From: Gnetum montanum
Taxonomy: Eukaryota > Streptophyta > Gnetopsida > Gnetales > Gnetaceae
DNA length: 64,000 nt
Reading direction: 5' to 3'
Assembly (NCBI GenBank): GCA_015680685.1
Contig: MNCI01015499.1
Coordinates: 2,430,580-2,494,579 of the forward strand
In this document: positions 34,679-45,519 of the stretch, in pieces
How the letters are laid out: each line of letters begins with the position of its first letter
Numbering within the stretch: the stretch's first letter is position 1
The notes under the pieces: generated by a model
Told to the model about the DNA's origin: nothing
Databases searched by the model: none
The model's input: only the letters and a program-made list of their open reading frames with translations
Position numbers and translations under genes: made by a program

Positions 34679-36850
34679 ATGGCCCCAAAAAGAGGAGCAA
34701 TAGGAAGACTCTCACAGCTAGTGAGCAAAAGATCAAGAGACAATGAAAGAGGTCAAACGGGAAAGCAAACCCCACAAGCAAAACATGCAAAGCAGGAGGC
34801 TCAATCCTTTAGCATCCATCACAAAACCCCTACTACAAAGCACTTTGCCTAGGTGAAGGAAGAAAAATCACAAGCACTAACACAAGAACAACACCTCATG
34901 CTATTACCAGATTGTCTCTAGATCATCCAAGAGAAAATGATCATGTCCATGGTGATCGTAGAGTTCAACTTTGGCCCATTCATGGAATTTTCCCTAAAAA
35001 AGGTCAAGATGCAACTCCAAGTGTCACCATTATGGCCTACACTTGGAACATCACTGGTGTACCCAAGGATGCTCAACATACCAATTCTAGCATAACAAAC
35101 AAGCAGATGCTATAGTTAAGATCAAAGTTGTATTAGTATCCCATTCTATCAAGGTGATAGTTGAAGTTCTTAATGTACCCAATGAAGGGACAAAAGTAGC
35201 ACATATTTCCACTAGATTAGATAAAAATATAACAAAAATGTGATTGCAACAAGCATACAACAAAGATGATAAATATTATAGTGAGCTAACCCTAGAAGAT
35301 AAAATCTACTTCAAAATTGGCACTTATCACCTATTTTCCATAAAAAGATTGAACAAAATTTCAACATATGTAGCCAGAGGAAGTACAATATTAATGGGAG
35401 AATTTAAAAAAAATATTGCACACCTCTACTTCATAAAAATCCAAAGGTGATTCAAGGAGAAAAAGGTAGGGAAGTTAACACTTCCATTTCCTTACCTTAT
35501 TAGGAAACTGTGCTAATGAGTTGGCATCCTTAGGTACACCAGTGACATCCCTAGGAAAGCCTAGAATGCCTCATATGCTAAGATGCTCAAGCCAATGCCT
35601 TCAAAGAAAGATCAAGTGAAAACACAAATAAGAACTAAGGAAACTACGCAAATTACTGAGTAGCAACAACAAGTAGAAACTAGTCGGTAGTAGTAGCAGT
35701 AGTAAGTTCCACCATCACCTCTGTCATAAGACTATAGGCCTTCAATGAGTCACATGCAACAAATTGTAGAGACTATCAGTTGGGAAACACGTGAGGAGGT
35801 AAATCTTTACAAAGTCATCAACAATGTCATCTAACACACAGTTTCCATAGATCTTGTTAGTGGATAGATTTCATTGCAATGAAGAGGAGGGAACCAATGA
35901 TCACAACATATTTTCAGGAATGTTGCATCATTCCAAGTGGTGCTAGAAATTGAAGAAGGATCCATGGTCATGATTATGTAGCACTAGGATGTTGCAGGAG
36001 CCATAGAAGTGATCAATGATCAGATAAAGGAATCATTTAATGTACCTATTATACCACTAGTTGATATTTTTGGAGCTAGAGATGTTCAACTGTTAGCTAG
36101 TACCTCAATGACTTCTACAGATCTTGAGGATGCGCTTGTTAGACTATTGCAAATGTGATAGGTCATGAAAAATATTTTTGACATTCGAAGTGACGTTATT
36201 GTAATGTAGTCTATTCTTATAGCCACCAAGGGGAAGTTGGTCATGACAAAAATCAAGGTAGAGAATGCAAAAAATGAAATTTGCAAATTACAAAAAGAGC
36301 TAGTGATCTTAAGGATATAAAGAAGAAATCCCACTTACCTAACCAGCTAGACCAATTCAGAATAGAACATATCAATTACCTCATGCAGCATAACAAGCAG
36401 ATATAGAATGAGAAGGAAAAGGTGGTGTGGGATGCCTCAGTAGTAACAACACAGACATACACACATGCTAAGGCACATCGCATTATAGGAAAAAAATAAA
36501 TAGTTGGCTACAGATAATACTCAGTTGACCAACATGAAGAAGCAAAAAAAAATTCTTAATGAGAGCATCCATTAGTTAAGAAAACAACTAATGAGGATCA
36601 ACTAGGATATGAGCCATCTAGCATGAGAGAACAAAACCCTCTTAACGGAGGAGGTACACATAATCAGATAGAAATAAGCTATTGGAATAAGTACATGGAA
36701 AAATGAAGTAAAAAGGCATGAAAGGCTCAAGGAACATTTCCACGATCAAGTGAGCATGAACAAATAGATCAATGAAAAAGAAATCTAAATGGATAATGCC
36801 CAAATCAACTCAATATCAACATAGAATCTAGACTAGAAGCCCATCCTAAA
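34679..36850 (+). pseudogene. Accessory ORF2 of N2, decayed and truncated
   Basis: Begins MAPKRG, like MAPKCG in N1 and N3. The N-terminal domain is readable at 35240-35450 (LTLEDKIYFKIGTYHLF, matching N1 3400-3450). The coiled-coil region is readable at 36200-36800. Frameshifts and many TAG/TAA codons are present. Comparison of 36540-36620 with N1 4760-4840 shows stops in one copy where the other has Gln codons. Confidence 0.6.
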
Positions 36851-37019
36851 TAGCATGGCTCTAAAGAGTCTAAAGGGCTCTAGATCTATGAACTAAGCTT
36901 AAAGGAAATAAAAAAATTTGTTAGAACAAGAACACTCTTCTTAAAATATCTAACTTTTTTACGTCTTCTATTCTATTATTTCTTGTATTATGAATGAATA
37001 TGTGCTGCTACAATTATAT
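36851..37019. other. Unassigned junction sequence
   Basis: Lies between the truncated N2 ORF2 and a copia fragment. No feature recognised. Confidence 0.3.
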
Positions 37020-37870
37020 AGGCCTTGATCTCCTACAAGTATATTTGGAGAGATAAGCATGAATCTCGTAAATCATGGGGATGATCCTTATCTAGTTGAT
37101 AAACCACATAGCCAGCTTATGCAGTAATGGCAAGAAAGATTCTCATGGATTCCATCTATGAAATAGGAGCAAAGTTATCATCAAAGTCTCTACCTTGTTA
37201 TTGGAGATAGCCTTTGGCAACTAGGCAAGCTTTGATTTTTCTATTTCACCATATTGATTTCTCTTAAGTTTACATATCCGTTTTAAACTGATAACAGGCT
37301 TACTAGAAAGACAAGGAATTAGGATCCAAGTGTTGTTTTTATTAATTTGATATAGCTCTTTCTCCATGGCATCAATCCAATGGTTATCTTATGCAGCTTC
37401 GACAACTATGGATGGCTCCATTAAACCATCATCGCTCTCCCCCATCACTGTAAGTAGTGCAAAAAATTCATCATCTACCATAGTGAAAAGATCATTTTCA
37501 AGAGAGTCCACATCCTAGGTTGGTGAAGCAGTGTCTCCACAAAAGTGACTTCTTGTCATGTGTTGTGTAAAATTTGTATCCAGCATGTTGGAGGTTGGAT
37601 GATATTGAGCTAGTCGAGAGGTGGATGGAATCTGTCGGGAGGTAGACATTGTTGAGGTAGAAGGTGTTGCAGATGAACGAATTTGAGAAGGCATTGTTGT
37701 AGAGGTGTGCCCTTGAAGAGGAAATGAAAGTTGAGGATGGTGTTGCACTGCATTTGCCATTGATATATTCTGAGATTTATCCCAACATGAAATGGTGGTA
37801 GAAATAGTTTTAGGTGGGATTAATCCCAAAAAATCAAGAAAAAAATGATCAGTTGTATAGGTAGCATTAG
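37020..37870 (-). pseudogene. pol: Ty1/copia reverse transcriptase fragment
   Basis: On the minus strand a Ser/Thr/Pro-rich segment (37870-37510) leads into WIDAMEKELYQINKNNTWIL (about 37370) and CKLKRNQYGEIEKSKLA (about 37260), the start of a copia RT. FAPIS and MESMRIFLAITA follow near 37160, then QLDKDHPHD near 37100. The segment stops before the catalytic YVDD. It abuts the N3 LTR end at 37870 and appears to have truncated that LTR. Confidence 0.7.
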
Positions 37871-38072
37871 TATAGGAACACATCATACACCTCATTCTTG
37901 ACTAAACCATACGTGACAAAGTTAACACTAGTCTAGATGGGAAGACAACGAACTACGACCTAAGGATAACTATCTTGATACCACAACTAGTCCATCTACA
38001 GAGTTTGACCGGATCGCGCGTGAAACACTCATATTTGAATGGTTGAGTGTAGGGGTACCTCGCCACTCATCA
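37871..38072 (+). repeat. 3' end of the 5' LTR of N3
   Basis: About 202 bp aligned with 6510-6760 of the N1 LTR, ending CACTCATCA. The U3 part with the promoter is missing. Confidence 0.75.
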
Positions 38073-38073
38073 T

Positions 38074-38091
38074 TGGCACCATTGCCGGAGA
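38074..38091 (+). other. Primer-binding site of N3 (tRNA-Asp type)
   Basis: TGGCACCATTGCCGGAGA, one base after the LTR end. It differs from the tRNA-Asp(GUC) type PBS that I recall (TGGCGCCGTTGCCGGGGA) by three G-to-A changes. Confidence 0.75.
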
Positions 38092-38213
38092 CAGTGCTAG
38101 TTATCTCGATTAGTTATATCACACAAGGTCACTGTATAGGAATTAACAATATATCTTTTAAGAAGAAATCGTTATAAAAAGTCACATATAAACTCTCACA
38201 CAATTGCACAACC

Positions 38214-40198
38214 ATGCCTCTCCTACAAGACTATGATAATGCTACATCTAGTAAGGCAATTCATTGGAGAACCAACGAATTATATGACAATGAAGATTGG
38301 AGTACGCAACCTGAGGTGGAGGTTTCTTATAAACATAAACGAAGGCAACATCATCCCAATGCACAAAAGAATAACTTACTTGATGACGATGAACCCCCAT
38401 TGGCCACTACAAGCCTAACGCAAATACAAGAAGCTGTTCGAATCTCCCATTGGCATCGTAAAGAGAGCCGTCTACCCAGGCTCGATTTAAATAACTTCCC
38501 TAATTTCTCAAGAGGCTATGACTTAGATCTGCATCAACATTTACAAGCCTTCTACAATGCCTGCGCATGGAACAACATTGATAATGGTTGGGAAAAACTC
38601 AAGCTCTTTCCTATGACACTCATTGGCCAAGCAAAATTATGGTATAGGTCATTAAAACCAAATTCAATTCAACGTTGGCCAACAATGGTAGAACTCTTTA
38701 ACAAAAGATATCAAACTTACGCAAGAGTGTTAACCTTGAGGAAACAAATCTAAGAGTGAAAACAAGCACAACATGAACCCTTGGACATGGCCTTAGAAAG
38801 ATATTATGCACTGTTAAATAATTGTCCAGGTCATGAGTTCTCTAAGGAAAGGCTAATGTACCATATCATTGATGGGCTTTGTGATGCAACAAGAGAAACC
38901 CTATGGATGTATGCCCAAGGTCAACTATATGAACTACGAATCCATCAAGTCCAAGAACTTATTAAGAAGGTAGCAAAAGAGGAAGGAGAAATGGCTAGAT
39001 GGGAGAGTGTTGAAAAACATCAATGGGACCAAAATCTCAACTTAACAAAGGTCCATAATCACAAAAAGGAGAAATAAACCAATCTCAAGGAGGAAAAATC
39101 ATCTTTGCCAGAACCACAATCACTAGAGGAAGTCGAGGCAAAGATCAATAAGATGTTGGAATGGACACATAAAAAGTGTGGAGAATTTATTGATATTATT
39201 AGAGATAGAGTTTTGATAACCCGAGAAGCAGGACAAAATATCATTAGACATTCAGAAAGAAGGGATGAGGAAAATAAGAGCTCAACTACTGATCATACGT
39301 ATGAATGCAACATTTTCTTGTACAATCACCCCAAGGGCTAATGCCCAATATTGTTACATTTATATGAGCATTGGGGAAACATGTTACACCTAGAGTTCAT
39401 ACAAGATTTTGCGTTCGATCATAGTGGCAACAATCCCAGTCGTGAGGGAAGCCATCCCTAAACTAGAGACACCCTTCATATCATCCGAATCCAAATGCTT
39501 ATCTAGTCCAATGTCCTGTTTTCTCAACTAGGTCAACATACTCTATCTCACCACATTATCATTCTCCTTAATACTATTAGCCCATGCCTTCAACACAACC
39601 ACCGCCTTGTATACCTTACATTTCTCCTCAATTTCAACATTCTCATCCTTTTCCCCCTTCTACATCACCACCAACTATTCCTGAAGTATCTGCACCACAG
39701 CAACAACCCACGAACGTTACTTATGCTACTATTGCCAACAACAGTGAGAGGCCTCCTCAACATCAAAAGCATCCCTTCTTTAAACATGACCGTAAGAAGG
39801 GACAACACAATTCCAAGTCCGCTACATTCTCTAACTCAGCATAAGTCCAACACTGTGGTGCACCCTTCCCTTTGAATCCAACGCCTCATGTCACCTCATC
39901 AAGGCCACCAAGTAACACTCCAACAACCATATGGCCCAATGAACACAGCCATGGAGGGTGACATCCTGATCCTTGCATACCATCTTACGGTCCTAGATAT
40001 CATAGTGGGTCAACTCTTTATCCGAGAACCACATCTCATAAATTTCCCCACTATGCTTACTATAATCAAGTGTGTGAACCTCAATGGGGTAAGTATGACC
40101 AAGTTTCAATATTTCCAACATGCAAGGAACCTCATCTTTCATTTATTAATCCTTGCCATGCTCAACCATTTGGTTATGGGGGATATCCCCCATTTTAA
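38214..40198 (+). pseudogene. gag: gag of N3
   Basis: ATG 38214 is 123 bp after the PBS. The frame runs to about 39341 with few stops. The capsid region (38480-38960) has LDLHQHLQAFYNACAW, KLWYRSLKPNSIQRW and FSKERLMYHIIDGL, typical of retrotransposon gag. A zinc-finger-like CNIFLYNHPKG-stop-C lies at 39306-39345, with the second Cys replaced. After one frameshift (39341-39584) a Pro/Gln/Ser/His-rich tail runs to TAA 40196. Gag assembles the particle; it is the best preserved gag of the family here. The TAG at 39340 and TAA at 38751 are likely former Gln or Tyr codons. Confidence 0.75.
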
Positions 40199-40231
40199 TA
40201 ACAAGTAGGATTAATAAATATTTTTCATTTT

Positions 40232-40543
40232 NNNNNNNNNNNNNNNNNNNNNNNNNNNNNNNNNNNNNNNNNNNNNNNNNNNNNNNNNNNNNNNNNNNNN
40301 NNNNNNNNNNNNNNNNNNNNNNNNNNNNNNNNNNNNNNNNNNNNNNNNNNNNNNNNNNNNNNNNNNNNNNNNNNNNNNNNNNNNNNNNNNNNNNNNNNNN
40401 NNNNNNNNNNNNNNNNNNNNNNNNNNNNNNNNNNNNNNNNNNNNNNNNNNNNNNNNNNNNNNNNNNNNNNNNNNNNNNNNNNNNNNNNNNNNNNNNNNNN
40501 NNNNNNNNNNNNNNNNNNNNNNNNNNNNNNNNNNNNNNNNNNN
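40232..40543. other. Assembly gap (312 N)
   Basis: Run of N. By comparison with N1 it lies in the spacer between gag and the ORF2 promoter region. Confidence 0.95.
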
Positions 40544-40861
40544 GACCAAGTCCATTCCTCTGATCAATGACACCACATTGTTTCATCCCATGATGAGCAA
40601 CTATGAGATTACCATAACAACAAGGTGTACAATCACTTGGCATTTTGTTCAAGGGTGGAGTGATTTTTGTTTTATGACACTTTCTTTGTGTTTGTTTTTT
40701 CTTCCTTTCTCTTTTTTTTTCGATTGNCCATAAAACAAAAATCACTCCACCCTTGAACAAAATGCCAAGTGATTGTACACCTTGTTGTTATGGTAATCTC
40801 ATAGTTGCTCATCATGGGATGAAACAATGTGGTGTCATTGATCAGAGGAATGGACTTGGTC
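40544..40861. repeat. Inverted duplication around the N at 40727 (probable artefact)
   Basis: Bases 40544-40676 are the reverse complement of about 40733-40861, essentially without differences. N1 has only the right-hand orientation (1440-1570). A fold-back read or misjoined contig is the simplest explanation. Confidence 0.7.
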
Positions 40862-41829
40862 TTGATCTTGGAATGACGGGTTAATGACACATTAATCATG
40901 CTTTACACGTAGGATTCACTATGCCCTAGGTCAGTTACCTCATGTCCCAATCTCTCCAATCCCTTTTGTTGTTTGTCTCATCTCACTATCCATGTAATTG
41001 TAGCTCATGTCTCATATAGTGTAGAATTCTTACCTCATTCCAGTGATACTTACATGTGTGTGTGTTGTGGAACTAGTGTGGATTACATTTAATCCTCCAA
41101 GTGCCCACAGACACTTGTAGGTGTGGTTACGAAAGGGCATTATAGATTGAAACCTACTTTGGGGAGGACCCACTTGTATAATTTTTGTAATTTTCACTTA
41201 TAACACATCTTCCGCACATCATCTACTACCCTCTGCGTATTGTCAACAATATTCTTTCCCTTATTACTATCCCTCTGATTCACATGTTCCTATGAACCAT
41301 CACATGACCTTTTTCTCTCACTTACCACTCGAAGCCTTTATTGATCAATTGCACCCACATAATTATTCATGCCTTCACAACTACCTAAATTACCCTAGAC
41401 CCTTTAACACATGCTCACATGTCCTTAATTTCCATTTTTAATTCCAGAAAGCCTTTGAAATTCAGTANACTCACTGGAACTCTGATTTTCATTCCATCTG
41501 AACCTACTTAAACTCGGAGTGTTCAGTTTAGTCATGGGGGAGGGACACATGCCGAATAATGCATAACTTTTTTGTAATTTTTCATCACCCAAAGGACAAT
41601 ATTAAGGGTAATTAGTTATAATATTAAGGATAATGGTGCTGAAAATAATTTCATCCCTTTAGGTACATCAAGAAAATAAAATTGGAAACCACCTAAGTAA
41701 AAAGGACTCACTATTATAATCTTTCAGGAAACATCACACGGAGATAAAATAAATTAATTAAGGCAAGTAGTAAGGTATAACTTAACTTCGGAAACAACCT
41801 TACTAATGCTTGACCCCATGTGATTGCAG
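40862..41829 (+). other. N3 spacer and ORF2 leader; promoter block missing at the N
   Basis: Collinear with N1 1570-2815, but at the N (41468) about 250 bp are missing, including the GATATC array and TATA of N1. Whether this is a real deletion or an assembly collapse cannot be told. The leader again ends with TTACTAATG and GATTGCAG before the ATG. Confidence 0.5.
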
Positions 41830-43484
41830 ATGGCCCCGAAATGTGGACAATAGGAAGGTCCTACTCAGGGTGGAAGAAAATGACCTAGGAGAGGCAAAGA
41901 GCAAGTCCCTATTGGAAAACATGTAGAGTAGGAGGAACAATCAGTTAGCATTCATCAAGAAGACCCTGCTACTGTATAATCAAGGTAGGCAGAAGGAGGA
42001 GCTGCTGTAGTGCCTAAACAGGGCCAACATCTCATGTTGCCCCAGGATTGTATTCAGGCTATCCACAAAAGGTCCACATTCACTATGGTGATTGTGGAAT
42101 TAAATTTTGAATCTTTTGCAGAGTTTGCTCCTGAGGTTGTTAGGGATCACCTCAAAGGCTCTCCCTTATGGCCTATCCTCTCTGCAAGTAGTGCCTGGTA
42201 CTTAGGGGAAACGTACCAATTCTGGCACAATAGAGAACAAGGCACCACTGTTAACATTTGTGATGTGAAAATTTATTTCTTTTTGTAGGCCATTTTGAAA
42301 GTATTAAACCTTCCGAATATAGGGCCAAAGGTTGTTCAGTTATCTACTCGTTCAAACCTTGATGCATGAAAAGTTTGGTTGGAGAGGGTATATGGTAAGG
42401 ATAAGACATTTGGAGAGTTAACGACGGAAGAGAGGATCTATTTCAAAATTGGAATGTATCACCTCTTCCTCACGAAGGGCCTAAAAAGGATCTCAACATA
42501 TGTGGAAATGGGGTGTGCAGTGCTAATGGAAAAGGTTAATGCTAACCTGCCTCATCTATATTTCACGGAGATCCTGAGGTAATTTAAAGAACGAAAGATA
42601 GGAAAGCTTGCATTACCCTTCCCTTCTCTTATTAGAAAGCCGTGCCAACATGCTGGTATCAGAGGATACACTAATGATGTTCTTTGAAAAGTCCAAAATG
42701 CTTCATATGCTGAATTGTTAAAGCCACCAGCTACAAGGAAAATCACTGGTGAGACGCTGGGACCAGAATAAGAAAAAGAACAGACGGTAGGACCAACTGC
42801 AACCCAACTTGCAGGACCCAGCCAACCTCCAAGTACGTGACCCAACCAACAACAAGAAGTAGGGCCTAGCACGGGCCAGGATCAACCACTACCACTGCAA
42901 GATTATAGACTGTCGATGAGCCATCCCAAGGCCATCACTGAGACGGTCAGTTGGGGAAGTCGTGATGATGCAAATATTTTCTGCGTCATCGACGATGCCA
43001 TACAACCCACGATTTCTTTGGATCGTGCAAGGGGTGAACTATCCATTCATACAGGAGGAGGGGAAAGTGCTTGGTCACAAAAAATCTCGGGAAACGCTGC
43101 ATCTTTCCAAGTACAATTTGAAACTAGTGAAGGAACCAATGTGGTGGTCATGCAACACCAAGATGTATCAGGAGTCACAGAAGTGGTTGCAGAGCATATT
43201 AAAGAATTGTTCAATATACCTGTTCTGCCACCGGTAGATCTCACAGGAGCACGAGATGCTCAAACTTTGGCCGGAACCTCAATGACACCTGCAGAACATG
43301 AGGATGTGCTTGATTGATTGCTACAAATAGGACAAGTAATGACATCCTTGTTTGACATCCCTCAAGATGTTATAGCAATTCAATCAGACCTCATTTCCAC
43401 AAAGGGGAAGCTGGTCTTGACAGAGGTGAGGGTCGAGCATGCTGAAGCAGAGGTGCAAAAATTGCAAGAAAAGCTCGTGGCCCT
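41830..43484 (+). pseudogene. Accessory ORF2 of N3, 5' half
   Basis: Starts MAPKCG. The N-terminal domain (42080-42760) contains YQFWHNREQGTTVNICDVKI and LTTEERIYFKIGMYHLF. The middle domain (42900-43480) ends KLQEKLVAL exactly where the OGR1 LTR begins. Two TGA codons (42366 and 43315) sit where N1 has CGA, and a TAA near 42580 stands where N1 has CGA. The rest of the ORF should lie beyond the right end of the window. Confidence 0.65.
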
Positions 43485-43711
43485 TGAAACACCACAAAAT
43501 TTCGAGCTTAGTACTTCTCCAACAAGAATCGAGCTAAGTCATGACGTTCTCCAGCATGACTGAAGCTTGAGGGCCCCACAGACAACTTCAAGCGGAGTCG
43601 AACTCAACAAGAAGCAGTTCCCTAGGACCCATAGACGACCATGGCGACATCTGGTATCAAACATGGCAACTTTGAAGATCAAGATACTTAGTTTTCACTA
43701 AGTATGCATTC

Positions 43712-44280
43712 ACAGAGTATACGCCCAACGTATACGCCCTAGTTTGCATTCACAACGTATACGTCCAACGTATACGCCCCAGTTTGCATTCACAGCGTAT
43801 ACGCACAGCGTACATGCCTCACATGTACACTCAACATGTACGACTGATGTATACGCCCAACATGTAATCCCCGAAGACAGCATGGAAACAACACTTCAGA
43901 GCAAGATTTGGTACAAGGCATCAACTCATGCGAACAGACCAATCGTCAGGTGTTGACATCAAGCATTCTGGAGTCCATACACTGAGCATGTACATCCTGC
44001 ACGACCAGCGTATACGCCCAGCAGACACAGCATATATGCCCACCGTATACGCCTAGCAGACACAACGTATACACCCAGCATGTACAAAGTGTCAAATCAA
44101 GGTCAACCGAGCTGAACACCTACAGGCAGCATCTTCATGGCATCTAAATTCGAATCTGAAGGATGAACAACTTCTTCTGTTCTGATAAAGTCTATACACC
44201 ACGGTCACATGTTTAGCGTGTATACGCTGGCATACAGCAATATACGCTGGAATATAGTGGTATACGCTGGCGTAAAACAT
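43712..44280. repeat. GCGTATACGC palindrome array in OGR1 U3
   Basis: About ten copies of GTATAC, most in the longer palindrome form GCGTATACGC or one base off it, in pairs separated by roughly 12 bp and by TTTGCATTCACA. The array recurs in the 3' LTR (63438-63835). Confidence 0.75.
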
Positions 44281-44362
44281 GCTGTATACTTGTAAATTTT
44301 ATTCTTTTGCACCCGATCAACGCGCCACATTTCACCCAACCTGAGTCTAACGACTAAACCTG

Positions 44363-44407
44363 TATAAAAACCCCAATTTTCATTAGATCGTGGGGGGGGG
44401 GGGGGGG
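44363..44407 (+). promoter_or_regulatory. OGR1 LTR TATA box and G16 tract
   Basis: TATAAAAA at 44363-44370 is followed 29 bp downstream by a run of 16 G (44392-44407), where transcription would be expected to begin. The exact length of such a run is often unreliable in assemblies. Confidence 0.5.
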
Positions 44408-44966
44408 CAATTTTTAGCAAACCAGAGATAAAGAGAAACAGAGGTGCTACAAACCAAAGCAGAAAACCCTGTACGCTGGACCTTACCCTGCACGCTAAGC
44501 ATACAGCCTCTACGCTGTGCCTGCATTTGAACCTAATGTACAATCATCCCTGCATCCACCGGGGCTACTCGTCCACCTTGTGTCAAAGCCACAATTGCGT
44601 TAGACCGGTGCATTGTAACTCTCATTTCGCAATCACATTGCTACATTTCTTTGCTACAATTTGTCATTCATTATTGCATGTTTACTGTTTACGCTCTTAT
44701 ACGTTTATGCTTCGTTTATATCAGTTACGTCGTTTACGCTCTATTTTACGTCAGTTACGCTATTTACATATAACCCAGCGTATAGCATATCGGTGTACGT
44801 TTGGGGAAATCCTTGCCTGATCCACGTGCGGACCACTCAAAGTACTCTGCCTTCGTTAATTCTAGCTTGCCCTCAAGCGAAGGTAGGATCTTCTGTGCGT
44901 GTCCAGAGATCTCCAGGTTTCTGTTTCATTCTAGCCGGAGACCGACGATTTTGGACGGTACAAAAT

Positions 44967-44983
44967 TGACACTAGAAGGAGGG
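44967..44983 (+). other. Primer-binding site of OGR1 (tRNA-Arg type)
   Basis: TGACACTAGAAGGAGGG, four bases after the LTR end. I recall TGGCGCTAGAAGGAGGG for Tat/Ogre-type elements, using tRNA-Arg; this copy differs by two G-to-A changes. Confidence 0.6.
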
Positions 44984-45084
44984 TAGAAACTGCTTAAAAT
45001 TTACTGTGCTCTCATACCTAGATCTTCTCAAACAAATGCTGTATTGACACTAAACCTAGCTCTGAAATTCTTGGGTTGACATCC

Positions 45085-45475
45085 CTGTCTACAGACATCC
45101 CAGTGTCTACGCTGCTGAGTTTACCCCGACTGTCTACAGAACTCCCAGCATCTACACTGCTGAGTATACACCAACTCTGTCTACAAAATTTCTAGCATCT
45201 ACACTGCTCAGTATACACCGACTCTATTTGCAAAATTCCCAGTGTCTACGCTGCTGAGTATACGTCGACGCTGTACACGGAACTCTGTCTATGCCGTTCA
45301 ATATATGTTGTATGCTGTCCGCTGACTCTATCTACGCTCTATGTTGTAGACTCTGTCTACGCTCTACGCTGACTCTGTCTGTGCTCTACGCTGTAGACTC
45401 TGTGTACGCTGTATGCTGACTCTGTCTGTGCTCTACGCTGTAGAATCTATCTATGCTGCAGACGTACTAAGTATA
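45085..45475. repeat. Leader repeats built on TCTACGCTGCTGAGTATAC
   Basis: Degenerate units of about 60 bp, then shorter GACTCTGTCTACGCTCTACGCT units, between PBS and gag. They share the TACGCT word with the LTR and the antisense-gene arrays. Confidence 0.6.
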
Positions 45476-45519
45476 CCAGTTTCACACCCTTTCACCGTAT
45501 CGTATTCTCACCATTCATC

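Larger units (their letters stand above)
32957..36850 (+). mobile_element. Non-autonomous Athila-type element N2, right part
   Basis: Continues 22490-26344 after the COP1 insertion: TGTGACATTAAG at 32959 is collinear with N1 at 1147. Carries the spacer, promoter-like block and decayed ORF2. It is cut off near 36850 within the coiled-coil region; no 3' LTR is seen. Confidence 0.65.
37871..43484 (+). mobile_element. Non-autonomous Athila-type element N3, left part
   Basis: End of the 5' LTR, PBS, gag, spacer with an assembly gap, and the first half of ORF2. It is interrupted at 43485 by insertion of OGR1. This copy shows most clearly that ORF2 follows gag without a pol region, except for what the 312-base gap could hide. 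Confidence 0.75.
43485..44962 (+). repeat. 5' LTR of OGR1
   Basis: Starts TGAAACACCAC and ends GGTACA, 1,478 bp. Bases 43485-44170 match 63237-63950 nearly throughout, except for short indels. Confidence 0.8.

Noticed and set aside
40544-40861. Long near-perfect hairpin (about 130-bp arms) that could be a MITE or hairpin RNA locus
   Set aside because: An N sits in the loop, a 312-base gap adjoins it, and N1 has only one arm. An assembly fold-back is simpler.
43712-44280. CRISPR-like array from regularly repeated GCGTATACGC palindromes
   Set aside because: The repeats are too short, spacers are repetitive, and the array lies in plant LTRs. It is a promoter repeat.
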